A stretch of DNA of 6,151 nucleotides from Sandaracinomonas sp041180785 (GCA_041180785.1 JBEGQV010000208.1:1-6151); one strand, 5' to 3'; positions 1-6,151 are shown, counted from the first letter of the stretch. Translations and numbers: made by a program. Notes: generated by a model from the letters alone, not told the origin.

Positions 1-708
1 TTTACCAATCAGATTCAAGTGAATCAGTTTAAATTTTGGTTAGGAGATTTCTTTTTGTATTTGGATGGATATCAAACCTTCGTATATCTATTAGACCCCG
101 TTCATAATAAAATTCTTCAGTATAAAGGGAATTATGCCCAAGCCAAACGTGGATCTAATGAAGTATTTAGAGATGGTGATTATGTGTATATCTATCGCAA
201 AGACAGTAATGGGGATAATTTAGATTCCTTGTTGGTTAAAGATCTTTTGAAGGATTCGGTTGAAGTGGGACCCATGTATAACCCTAAAAGTTCAATTCCT
301 TTGGATAAAGTATATTATGTGTTGATCTTTTTATTGATAATTGTTGCACTGGTCTTTTTTATGCAAAAGCATAAGTATCAGCAAATGCTGAAGCACATCC
401 ATAAATCAACAGGGTTTGAGGGTCTTTCTAAACAATTGTTGGAGGTATTGTACTATTTTAAAACGCATGGTCAGGAAACACTGATTTCAACCAATGAAAT
501 GAATGAAATGTTGAACATTCGTACCAATAGTTTTGAAAGCACGCGTCAACAGCGATCAAAAGATTTAAAAACGATTAATGACTTTTTTTTGATTAATTAT
601 AATATTCCAGATGCAATTATTCGAACTAATTCTGATAAAGATAAACGAATTACCTTTTATCAGTTGAATGAAAAGGCTTTTAAGGTATTAGAGCGCCTCG
701 CTAAATAA
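1..708 (+). CDS. C-terminal part of a single-pass membrane protein with a winged-helix-like cytoplasmic domain (5' truncated)
   Basis: The reading frame is open from the first base, so this is the last 235 codons of a longer gene. A GTG at 19 could pass as a start, but nothing supports it. Residues 1-98 (counted from base 1) are polar and aromatic with short beta-like segments, such as the stretch around YLLDPVHNKILQYKG, as in the end of a beta-propeller or other extracytoplasmic sensor domain. One hydrophobic segment follows at about 104-121, then a basic KHKYQ stretch that suggests the tail is cytoplasmic. Residues 138-235 look like a winged helix-turn-helix: helices at about 140-156 and 165-195, then IIRTNSDKDKRITFYQLNEK at 206-225, which resembles the MarR-type wing (basic DKR, then a Tyr strand). 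I infer a membrane-bound sensor or regulator. I do not recognise a named family, and DNA binding is unproven. The stop overlaps the terminator of the convergent tRNA gene. Confidence 0.8.
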   Translation, partial: FTNQIQVNQFKFWLGDFFLYLDGYQTFVYLLDPVHNKILQYKGNYAQAKRGSNEVFRDGDYVYIYRKDSNGDNLDSLLVKDLLKDSVEVGPMYNPKSSIPLDKVYYVLIFLLIIVALVFFMQKHKYQQMLKHIHKSTGFEGLSKQLLEVLYYFKTHGQETLISTNEMNEMLNIRTNSFESTRQQRSKDLKTINDFFLINYNIPDAIIRTNSDKDKRITFYQLNEKAFKVLERLAK

Positions 709-734
709 AAAAGCCCAACATTTCTGTTGAGCTT
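707..734 (-). terminator. Rho-independent terminator of the tRNA-Thr gene
   Basis: Read on the minus strand this is AAGCTCAACA, a GAAA tetraloop, TGTTGGGCTT, then a run of T (six T in total from 712 down to 707). The ten-pair stem is unbroken in minus-strand RNA, with one U-G wobble. In plus-strand RNA the same position is a C-A mismatch and the T tail is short, so the element is oriented for the tRNA transcript, although weak action on the convergent gene is possible. It starts 5 nt past the tRNA 3' end, and its U-tract overlaps the TAA (706-708) of the plus-strand gene. Confidence 0.8.
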
Positions 735-738
735 TCTG

Positions 739-811
<73 letters not shown>

Positions 812-823
812 GATTTGGTGATG

Positions 824-854
824 CAAAATTAGTTAATTCGCGGGAATTTGCAAA
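824..854 (-). promoter_or_regulatory. Promoter of the tRNA-Thr gene (Bacteroidota -33/-7 type)
   Basis: On the minus strand TTTG (854-851) is followed by exactly 19 nt and then TAATTTTG (831-824). This matches the known Bacteroidota housekeeping sigma consensus TTTG-N19-TAnnTTTG with no mismatch. Transcription would begin around 816-819, a few bases before the mature tRNA 5' end at 811. This is the strongest sequence evidence for the phylum. Confidence 0.85.
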
Positions 855-870
855 TAATTTTTTTGATAAA

Positions 871-948
871 TTGAAAGTTGAGAATTGAAAATTGAAAAAT
901 ATTTTATAAAATATTGAAAATCAATACATTTTCAACTTTCAACTTTCA
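871..948. repeat. Inverted arrays of a TTGAAAR heptamer around an AT palindrome
   Basis: Four head-to-tail heptamers run on the plus strand: TTGAAAG (871), TTGAGAA (878), TTGAAAA (885) and TTGAAAA (892), with a further TTGAAAA at 914-920. On the other side come TTTTCAA (929), CTTTCAA (936) and CTTTCA (943-948), which are the same unit inverted. Between them sits the perfect 18-base palindrome AATATTTTATAAAATATT (898-915). The arms can pair imperfectly into a long AT-rich hairpin. It begins one base beyond the stop codon of the DUF349 gene, so it forms that gene's 3' untranslated end. It may help end or stabilise the transcript, but there is no GC-rich stem and no clean U-tract after the outer arms, so I call it a repeat and not a terminator. 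Confidence 0.75.
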
Positions 949-949
949 C

Positions 950-2791
950 TTAACCCTTCAGTTTCGCCAACTCTTTTTCTGCCTTCTCAATTTTCTTTTC
1001 AACTTCTGCAATTAATTTATCTGCATTTTTCGATTTAGCGAAAAATTCTAAATTATTGGTCAAAGTGGCAATTTCGTTTTCTAAGGCTTGTATTTTCTTT
1101 TTGTTATCTGCAGAAATAGGTTTTCTTTCCTCTTTGGCAGATTCAGTTGGTAATCCTTTTAACTCAAATCCCCAAGCAGCTAGTTGTTCTTTTGGTTGTG
1201 TTCTTGCTAAATCAATTACCTGATTCCAAACCGTTCTAAATTCATCTTGAATTTCTTTAAGATTCTTTTTAGGGACAAATCCAATAGCATCCCAAGCTTC
1301 CTTTTTGGCCTTTAAATCTGCTAATAAATTTGCATCCTTTAACATAGCTTTTAAATCGGATAAAAGAGCTTGCTTGGCCGTTAAATTACCTTCAAATTCA
1401 GCATCTTTAGCTCCTTTGCTTTTTTCTCTCTTCATGTTGAAGAAGGCATCACATGCAGCTTTGAATTTGTGGTAAATTTGATCTTTTTGTTTTTCAGGAA
1501 CGTGCCCAATCTCTTTCCATTTCTTTTGCAACTCAATCACTAAATTGGTGTTATCCGCACTTTCATCCCCAGCTTCAACGAATGCGTTAACCTTATCAAT
1601 CAGTTCTTGTTTTGCTGCCAAATTTGCTTTTCTTTCTGCATCTATTTTGGCGAAAAATTCACTTTTGTTTTTAAAGAACTGTTTTAGAGCAGTCCAAAAT
1701 TCGTGACTCACTTCTTTGCCTGCATCTCTGCCAACTCCACCTTTTAGTTTTCCCCATTGATCTTGTAAGGCCAGGACGGATTTTGACGTGTTATTCCATT
1801 CTGCAATACTTGCAGAAGTAAAATTGGTGTAATGCTTCATTAAATCCACCAATTCTTTTTTAATTTTTAAATTTTCTTCAAAAACCGCTTTTTGTGCGTC
1901 TAAAATTTGTCTTTTTTCTGCAAATAGGACATCCAATGCTTTTTTGACACGCTGCCAAAGTGCTTCATTTGCTTCTTTATGGGCTGGGCCAATGTGTTTA
2001 TATTCTTCAAATAACTCCTCTGCTTCTTTCAATAGCTTTTGCAATCCGCCCGAATTTACTTTTGCCGCTAAGGCTTCTAATTTACCAGCAATTATTTCTT
2101 TTGCCTGTACATTTTTCTTGCGATCTAATTCTAATAATTCAAAAAAGATGCTTCTGTTGCTGTAAAAACGATCAACCAGTGCATGATAGCTCTGCCAGAA
2201 CGATTGGTTTTGAGGACCTTGAATATTTCCAAGTGATTTCCACTCTTCTTGAATTTTTTTAAATGCTTTGAAGCTTGCATTTACATGAGCTGGGTCAGAA
2301 TTGTCATCCGCATCAACTAATTTGCGTAATTCATCTAATAAACGAGTTTTACCTTCAATGATTTTATCTTTTTGTTTTTCCAATTGTTGGAAAAACAATT
2401 GTCGCGCCGAACGAATTGCGCCAAGAACCGAATCAATTTTTTGATCTATTTCATCGCCTTTGAAATCAAATCCTTCTTCTGCACCTTCATTATCTGATTT
2501 GAATTTTTCAAAAGCAGCGTTTCGATCTGCTGTTTTTATGGCTTCAAAAGCGCTTTTAGCATCTTTCATGGCTTCCTCTACTTTCTTAAATAGGAGAGCA
2601 TTTTGTTGTTCTGCTACAATGGCTTTTAATTTCTCAAAAAATGCTAACAACTCTGCTTTACCAGCCGGTAAATCGATTGTTGGGATTTCGAAATGTTTTT
2701 CTTCAGTAGGAAAAATTTGTTCTGCCTCTACTGATAATTGAATTTCTTCTTTGTTTTCCTCCGGTAAGCTTGTTGTCTCTTCGGTCATCAT
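950..2791 (-). CDS. DUF349 repeat protein, function unknown
   Basis: The 613-residue protein is almost wholly helical and highly charged, with no signal peptide or membrane segment, so it should be cytoplasmic. After an acidic N-terminus (1-35) and a helical lead-in (44-130), there are about five DUF349-type helical repeats of roughly 70-80 residues, near 143-213, 228-298, 306-380, 390-455 and 467-528. Each carries the family signature of a helix with a Trp or Tyr followed by Lys-x-(Ile/Leu)-Gly (for example EEWKSLG at 182-188, KKWKEIGHVP at 423-432, EAWDAIGFVP at 498-507) and then an aromatic-rich helix like FWQSYHALVDRFY. A C-terminal coiled coil covers about 560-612. DUF349 proteins have no established biochemical role that I can name. 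The start is ATGATG; the second ATG (2788) is an equal alternative. The gene lies 24 nt behind glyS on the same strand, so cotranscription is likely. Confidence 0.9.
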   Translation of the reverse strand: MMTEETTSLPEENKEEIQLSVEAEQIFPTEEKHFEIPTIDLPAGKAELLAFFEKLKAIVAEQQNALLFKKVEEAMKDAKSAFEAIKTADRNAAFEKFKSDNEGAEEGFDFKGDEIDQKIDSVLGAIRSARQLFFQQLEKQKDKIIEGKTRLLDELRKLVDADDNSDPAHVNASFKAFKKIQEEWKSLGNIQGPQNQSFWQSYHALVDRFYSNRSIFFELLELDRKKNVQAKEIIAGKLEALAAKVNSGGLQKLLKEAEELFEEYKHIGPAHKEANEALWQRVKKALDVLFAEKRQILDAQKAVFEENLKIKKELVDLMKHYTNFTSASIAEWNNTSKSVLALQDQWGKLKGGVGRDAGKEVSHEFWTALKQFFKNKSEFFAKIDAERKANLAAKQELIDKVNAFVEAGDESADNTNLVIELQKKWKEIGHVPEKQKDQIYHKFKAACDAFFNMKREKSKGAKDAEFEGNLTAKQALLSDLKAMLKDANLLADLKAKKEAWDAIGFVPKKNLKEIQDEFRTVWNQVIDLARTQPKEQLAAWGFELKGLPTESAKEERKPISADNKKKIQALENEIATLTNNLEFFAKSKNADKLIAEVEKKIEKAEKELAKLKG

Positions 2792-2815
2792 ACTTCGTCG
2801 TTGTTTGCGTTTTGA

Positions 2816-4294
2816 TTACACTAATTTTTCAAAAATACGCTCCATCGATACAGCAAAACCTAATTTTTCTTTTAGATCTGCTATAGAAATGCGCTCCTGT
2901 TCCATTGAATCTCTATCACGTACGGTTACGGTTTGGTCTTCCATGGTTTGATAGTCAACAACCACACAGTAGGGCGTACCGATGAGGTCTTGACGGGTAT
3001 ATCGCTTGCCAATTGCACCACTTTCATCATAAGTAGTGTTAAAGGCATATTTAAGTGAATTACAAATTTCTTGTGCTTTTTCAGCTAATCCATCCTTCTT
3101 GACCAACGGTAAAACCGCTACTTTTACGGGTGCAATGGCTGGGTGGAGTTTCAAATATACTCGTTGTTTTTGATTTTCCCCTTCACCAACTGTTTCATCC
3201 GTATAGGCATTGCAAAGCGTTGCTAAAAACAAGCGATCTGCCCCAACGGATGTTTCAACAACATATGGAATGTAACTTTCAGAAATTTCGGGATCAAAAT
3301 ACTGTTGTTTTTTCTTGGAAAGTTCTTGATGTGCTTTTAAATCAAAATCGGTTCTTGAGTGAATTCCTTCAATTTCTTTGAAGCCAAATGGGAATTCAAA
3401 TTCAATATCTACGGCAGCGTTGGCATAATGTGCCAACTTATCATGATCGTGGAATTTTAATTTGGCACTAGGTAAGCCAATGGCTTGGTGGAATTTCATT
3501 CGAGTTTGTTTCCATTTGTCGTACCATTCCATTTCTGAGCCTGGACGAACAAAAAATTGCATTTCCATTTGTTCGAATTCGCGCATACGGAAAATAAAAT
3601 TTCTAGCAACGATCTCGTTTCTGAACGCTTTTCCAATTTGCGCAATACCGAATGGCAACTTCATACGTCCCGTTTTTTGCACATTTAAGAAATTCACAAA
3701 TATTCCTTGCGCCGTTTCCGGACGCAAATAAATTAGACTAGCATCTTCAGATACAGCACCTACTTGGGTTGAAAACATCAAATTAAATTGACGCACTTCT
3801 GTCCAATTTCCTGTTCCAGATACTGGACATGTAATATTTTCATCAATGATAATCTGACGAACACCTTCTAAATCACCTGCATCTAAACATTTTGCCATCT
3901 TTTGTAACAAGGCTTTTCCTCTAGCCTCATCACCTTCTGCATCATATTGAGCTGCTCTTTCTTCTAAAAGAGTGTCTGCACGATACCTTTTCTTGGAATC
4001 TTTGTTGTCAATCATCGGATCATTGAAGGAATCAACGTGCCCGGATGCTTTCCAGGTGAGGGGATGCATAAAAATGGCTGCATCAAGTCCAACCACATTG
4101 TCGTTCAACATGGTCATGGCTTTCCACCAAACCGTTTTAAGATTATTTTTTAGTTCAACACCGTTTTGACCATAATCATAGACTGCTTGTAATCCATCAT
4201 ATATTTCTGAAGATGGGAACACGAAACCGTATTCTTTGGCATGAGAGATGATGTCTTTAAGGGCAGAGGCGGTGTCTTGCTTTTTATTTTCCAT
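2816..4294 (-). CDS. glyS: Glycyl-tRNA synthetase, class II, homodimeric (alpha2) type
   Basis: This enzyme joins glycine to tRNA-Gly with ATP in the cytoplasm (EC 6.1.1.14). Counting from the ATG at 4294 (492 residues): the N-terminal signature HAKEYGFVFPSSEIYDGL is at 18-35 and YDYGQNG at 39-45; RPETAQGIF at 191-199 and FRNEIVARNFIFRMREFEQ at 224-242 form the class II motif 2 region that binds ATP and the tRNA end; EGIHSRTDFDL is at 309-319; motif 3 with its GADR core is at 351-354. A C-terminal anticodon-binding (HGTP) domain spans about 386-481. The length suits the alpha2 enzyme and not the alpha2beta2 type of E. coli. The frame extends upstream to a TTG at 4321, but that adds nine residues of no family character, whereas MENKKQDTASALKDII fits the usual start. 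The symbol glyQS is also used for this form. The DUF349 gene follows directly. Confidence 0.97.
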   Translation of the reverse strand: MENKKQDTASALKDIISHAKEYGFVFPSSEIYDGLQAVYDYGQNGVELKNNLKTVWWKAMTMLNDNVVGLDAAIFMHPLTWKASGHVDSFNDPMIDNKDSKKRYRADTLLEERAAQYDAEGDEARGKALLQKMAKCLDAGDLEGVRQIIIDENITCPVSGTGNWTEVRQFNLMFSTQVGAVSEDASLIYLRPETAQGIFVNFLNVQKTGRMKLPFGIAQIGKAFRNEIVARNFIFRMREFEQMEMQFFVRPGSEMEWYDKWKQTRMKFHQAIGLPSAKLKFHDHDKLAHYANAAVDIEFEFPFGFKEIEGIHSRTDFDLKAHQELSKKKQQYFDPEISESYIPYVVETSVGADRLFLATLCNAYTDETVGEGENQKQRVYLKLHPAIAPVKVAVLPLVKKDGLAEKAQEICNSLKYAFNTTYDESGAIGKRYTRQDLIGTPYCVVVDYQTMEDQTVTVRDRDSMEQERISIADLKEKLGFAVSMERIFEKLV

Positions 4295-4341
4295 TCTAAA
4301 TTTTACTGTAATAAAATGCAATTTACCGAAAAGTCTTAAAG

Positions 4342-4355
4342 TTTTAGGGCTAAAA
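4342..4355. promoter_or_regulatory. Small dyad in the divergent glyS / glycosyltransferase control region
   Basis: TTTTAG-GG-CTAAAA is a perfect six-base inverted repeat with a two-base centre, placed between the divergent starts at 4294 and 4394. It sits just upstream of the plus-strand -7 box, where the -33 element would be, so it could be an operator site. Such a short AT-rich dyad can also arise by chance. Confidence 0.25.
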
Positions 4356-4368
4356 ACGGCTTTTTTTA

Positions 4369-4376
4369 TAATTTTG
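4369..4376 (+). promoter_or_regulatory. -7 box of a likely promoter for the glycosyltransferase-aguB unit
   Basis: TAATTTTG is an exact match to the Bacteroidota -7 consensus TAnnTTTG and identical to the box in front of the tRNA gene. The -33 element is weak: there is no TTTG at 19-22 nt upstream, only TTTTAG at 4342-4347. Transcription would start near 4382-4384. That is downstream of the ATG at 4379 and about 10-12 nt before the ATG at 4394, giving a very short leader. Confidence 0.5.
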
Positions 4377-4393
4377 CAATGAAATTTTTATCA

Positions 4394-5302
4394 ATGAACA
4401 AAATTCTTTGCATTCGTTTGGGCTATTTAGGGGATATACTTCTTTGTAACCCTGTTTTGCGTGCAATAAAAAACCATTTTCCGGGTGTTCAGATTCATTT
4501 TTTGACGGATATTTCTGCAAAACAATTGGAAGGTTCGCAGCCTTCTATTGATCATTGGCATTATTATCAAGGGAGTGCTCGTTCGATGGCAGCTTCGCTG
4601 TGGAAAGAGAAATTTGACTTGGTGATTGATTTTCAGGCAGATTTTTCAAGTAAGTTGATTAGTTTTTTGTTATTTCGAAAAACGATTTGTTTGCCAAAAT
4701 TTCAAAAAAATAAAAACGCATCTCATTTACTCGATCATTATTTTTATTCCCTTCAATTCTTGGGTATTCAACCGGATGGCCAGGGGATTGAGTGGAAGCT
4801 ATCTTCAACAAACCTTTCAAAATTTAAATTACCCGAATCCTATGGTGTTTTCGCTTTAGGGGCTCGTCGGGTAACCCGCGTAATTTCCTATCCGAAAATG
4901 ATTGAATTAGTCGAAAGATGGGAGGGTAAATTGGTTCTTTTAGGGGATGATTGGGATAAAAATTTTGGTGATCGCCTGGCGATTTTGTACCCTGAAAAAG
5001 TCATTAATTTGTGCGAAGAGACGTCAATTGCTGAATCAGCACAAATTATTGATCAGGCTGAAAGGGTAATTACGCACAATTCTATGATGATGCATCTTGC
5101 GGCTGCTTTAAAAAAGCAGCCATTCGTTTTGTATACAAATACATCTCCTCAAGATGGTTATGCACCTTATCAAGCAAATTTTACGCCAATTGAATTACCA
5201 CATTTGACTTGTAAGCCATGTATTAATATAGAAAAAGACGTTTGTCCTCTCCATCATTTTGCTTGTGGAATGAATATCAACTTAGATGCTATCTTCGAAT
5301 AA
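4394..5302 (+). CDS. Glycosyltransferase family 9 (heptosyltransferase-like)
   Basis: GT9 enzymes such as WaaC and WaaF move ADP-heptose onto the lipopolysaccharide core at the inner face of the cytoplasmic membrane. From the ATG at 4394 (302 residues): MNKILCIRLGYLGDILLCNP is the typical GT9 start with the glycine-rich acceptor-side loop; FDLVIDFQADFSSKL is at 74-88; GARRVTRVISYPKMIELVE at 156-174 and KLVLLGDDWDKNFGDRLA at 179-196 form the nucleotide-sugar-side fold; RVITHNSMMMHLAAAL is at 224-239; a cysteine cluster CKPC-x7-C-x5-C is at 273-290. The key DTG-x-x-H motif is altered to HNSMMMH and the usual TK is TR, so the donor may differ from ADP-heptose or activity may be low. An in-frame ATG at 4379 would add MKFLS, but the promoter box makes that start unlikely. 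No signal peptide. Family assignment is firm; substrate is not. Confidence 0.88.
   Translation: MNKILCIRLGYLGDILLCNPVLRAIKNHFPGVQIHFLTDISAKQLEGSQPSIDHWHYYQGSARSMAASLWKEKFDLVIDFQADFSSKLISFLLFRKTICLPKFQKNKNASHLLDHYFYSLQFLGIQPDGQGIEWKLSSTNLSKFKLPESYGVFALGARRVTRVISYPKMIELVERWEGKLVLLGDDWDKNFGDRLAILYPEKVINLCEETSIAESAQIIDQAERVITHNSMMMHLAAALKKQPFVLYTNTSPQDGYAPYQANFTPIELPHLTCKPCINIEKDVCPLHHFACGMNINLDAIFE
5101..5121 (+). other. Perfect inverted repeat inside the glycosyltransferase gene
   Basis: GGCTGCTTT (5101-5109) and AAAGCAGCC (5113-5121) are perfect complements separated by AAA. The RNA can form a nine-pair hairpin with a GC-rich base. It is followed by ATTCGTTTTG, not a clean U-tract, so it does not qualify as an intrinsic terminator. 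It encodes part of the AAALKKQP stretch. It may be a by-product of coding sequence. Confidence 0.4.
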
Positions 5303-5303
5303 T

Positions 5304-6151
5304 ATGAAAAATATACAATTTGCTTTATTGCAATTATCCTGTTCTGAGGACCTGCAAGAAAATTGGAACAAAACAGTTTCTTCCATTCGGGAAGCGGCAC
5401 ATAAAGGCGCTCAAGTAATTTGTTTGCAAGAATTGTTTCAATCAGTTTATTTTTGTTATGAAGAAAGTCAAGCATTTTTTGAACTTGCTGAGGCCATTCC
5501 AGGCAAAACGACTGATCAATTGGGTGAATTAGCAAAAGAATTAAAAGTGGTGATCATTGCTTCTATGTTTGAAAAACGTGCTGCAGGTTTGTACCATAAC
5601 ACCACAGCAGTTATCGATGCCGATGGGTCATATCTTGGAAAATACCGTAAAATGCATATACCGGACGATCCGGGGTACTATGAAAAGTACTATTTTACTC
5701 CTGGCGATTTAGGATATCAGGTTTTTGATACGCAGTATGCAAAGATTGGTGTGTTGATTTGTTGGGACCAATGGTATCCAGAAGCAGCTCGTTTAACGGC
5801 TTTAAAAGGAGCAGAAGTACTCGTGTATCCTACAGCGATTGGTTGGGATTTGGAAGAAAAAAATGGCGAAATCAATCGGGAACAGTACCAGGCATGGCAA
5901 ACCATTCAACGCTCACATGCAGTAGCGAATGGAATACCTGTGGTGTCTGTCAACCGCGTCGGAGTGGAAAACGGACAACAATTTTGGGGTGGAAGCTTTG
6001 TAGCCAACGCCTTTGGTCGTGTGATTTTCCAAGGCTCACACCATCAAGAAGAAATTGCCGTTGTACCAATTGATGTGGATTCTGCAGAATATTATCGAAG
6101 AACTTGGCCATTTTTTAGGGATCGACGAATTGATTCGTATGAGGGGATTAC
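5304..6151 (+). CDS. aguB: N-carbamoylputrescine amidase (3' end outside the window)
   Basis: This nitrilase-superfamily enzyme hydrolyses N-carbamoylputrescine to putrescine, CO2 and ammonia (EC 3.5.1.53), the last step of the agmatine deiminase route to polyamines. The 282 visible residues start MKNIQFALLQLSC. The Glu-Lys-Cys catalytic triad is present: E43 in CLQELFQSVYF, K116 in GKYRKMHIPDDPGYYEKYYF, and C153 in GVLICWDQWYPEAARL. WGGSFVANAFG (228-238) and the end RTWPFFRDRRIDSYEGI match the AguB subgroup closely. Family members are about 290 residues, so only some 10 residues should be missing. The start ATG follows the glycosyltransferase TAA by one base, with no visible Shine-Dalgarno site, which suggests translational coupling in one operon. 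In many Bacteroidota agmatine deiminase (aguA) lies next to this gene; it may follow beyond the right edge, but that is not visible here. Confidence 0.94.
   Translation, partial: MKNIQFALLQLSCSEDLQENWNKTVSSIREAAHKGAQVICLQELFQSVYFCYEESQAFFELAEAIPGKTTDQLGELAKELKVVIIASMFEKRAAGLYHNTTAVIDADGSYLGKYRKMHIPDDPGYYEKYYFTPGDLGYQVFDTQYAKIGVLICWDQWYPEAARLTALKGAEVLVYPTAIGWDLEEKNGEINREQYQAWQTIQRSHAVANGIPVVSVNRVGVENGQQFWGGSFVANAFGRVIFQGSHHQEEIAVVPIDVDSAEYYRRTWPFFRDRRIDSYEGI

Noticed and set aside
1944..2262. Plus-strand open frames of 73 and 100 codons opposite the DUF349 gene
   Set aside because: They are antisense shadows of a strongly supported gene; their products are Ser/Leu/Phe-rich with no domain character.
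2383..2401. Small inverted repeats around CAATTG and TTCCAA in the DUF349 gene
   Set aside because: Short AT-rich dyads within coding sequence for Gln/Leu-rich helices; expected by chance.
2830..2857. Possible internal promoter for the DUF349 gene at the end of glyS: minus-strand TTTG and TATTTTTG
   Set aside because: The -7 box fits, but the gap is 16 nt where about 19-21 is usual, and it lies in conserved coding sequence. Cotranscription from upstream of glyS is simpler.
2460..2951. Plus-strand open frames of 93 and 66 codons opposite the DUF349 and glyS genes
   Set aside because: Antisense shadows with low-complexity Ser/Ala-rich products and no promoter or family match.
3130..4169. Three plus-strand open frames of 65-89 codons opposite glyS
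   Set aside because: They lie wholly within the conserved synthetase gene on the other strand and show no protein-like features.
4318..4325. Minus-strand TAAATTGC as a -7 box for glyS
   Set aside because: It departs from TAnnTTTG, and no -33 TTTG lies at proper spacing, so the glyS promoter is left uncalled.
5254..6073. Minus-strand frames (5254-5535, 5717-5905) and a shifted plus frame (5759-6073) over aguB
   Set aside because: The AguB frame, with its catalytic triad intact, explains this stretch; the others are by-products of it.

Overview
The window looks like chromosomal DNA from a member of the Bacteroidota, probably a flavobacterium-like lineage. The clues are AT-rich sequence, start codons without clear Shine-Dalgarno sites, a promoter of exact Bacteroidota form (TTTG-N19-TAATTTTG), an alpha2-type glycyl-tRNA synthetase, a large multi-repeat DUF349 protein, and an AT-rich heptamer repeat between genes. 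The genus cannot be fixed from the sequence alone.

Layout: (1) 1-708, plus strand: 3' end of a gene for a single-pass membrane protein with a cytoplasmic winged-helix-like tail; its 5' end lies outside the window. (2) 707-854, minus strand: a tRNA-Thr(UGU) with its own consensus promoter and a hairpin-plus-U-tract terminator that overlaps the stop codon of the converging first gene. (3) 871-948: inverted arrays of a TTGAAAR heptamer with a central AT palindrome, directly after the stop codon of the next minus-strand gene. (4) 950-4294, minus strand: glyS (class II glycyl-tRNA synthetase) followed 24 nt later by a 613-residue DUF349 protein, a likely two-gene transcription unit reading toward the tRNA gene. 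(5) 4295-4393: divergent control region with a -7 box facing right. (6) 4394 to the end, plus strand: a family 9 glycosyltransferase, then after one base an N-carbamoylputrescine amidase (aguB), which runs off the right edge with only a few residues missing.

The content is mainly housekeeping: tRNA charging, a tRNA, cell-surface glycan synthesis and polyamine synthesis. There is no transposase, integrase, phage gene, CRISPR array or recognisable defence cassette, and I do not see a new multi-gene system. The points most worth a second look are the membrane-anchored regulator-like protein at the left edge, the inverted heptamer element, the unusual active-site motif of the glycosyltransferase, and the glyS-DUF349 pairing.
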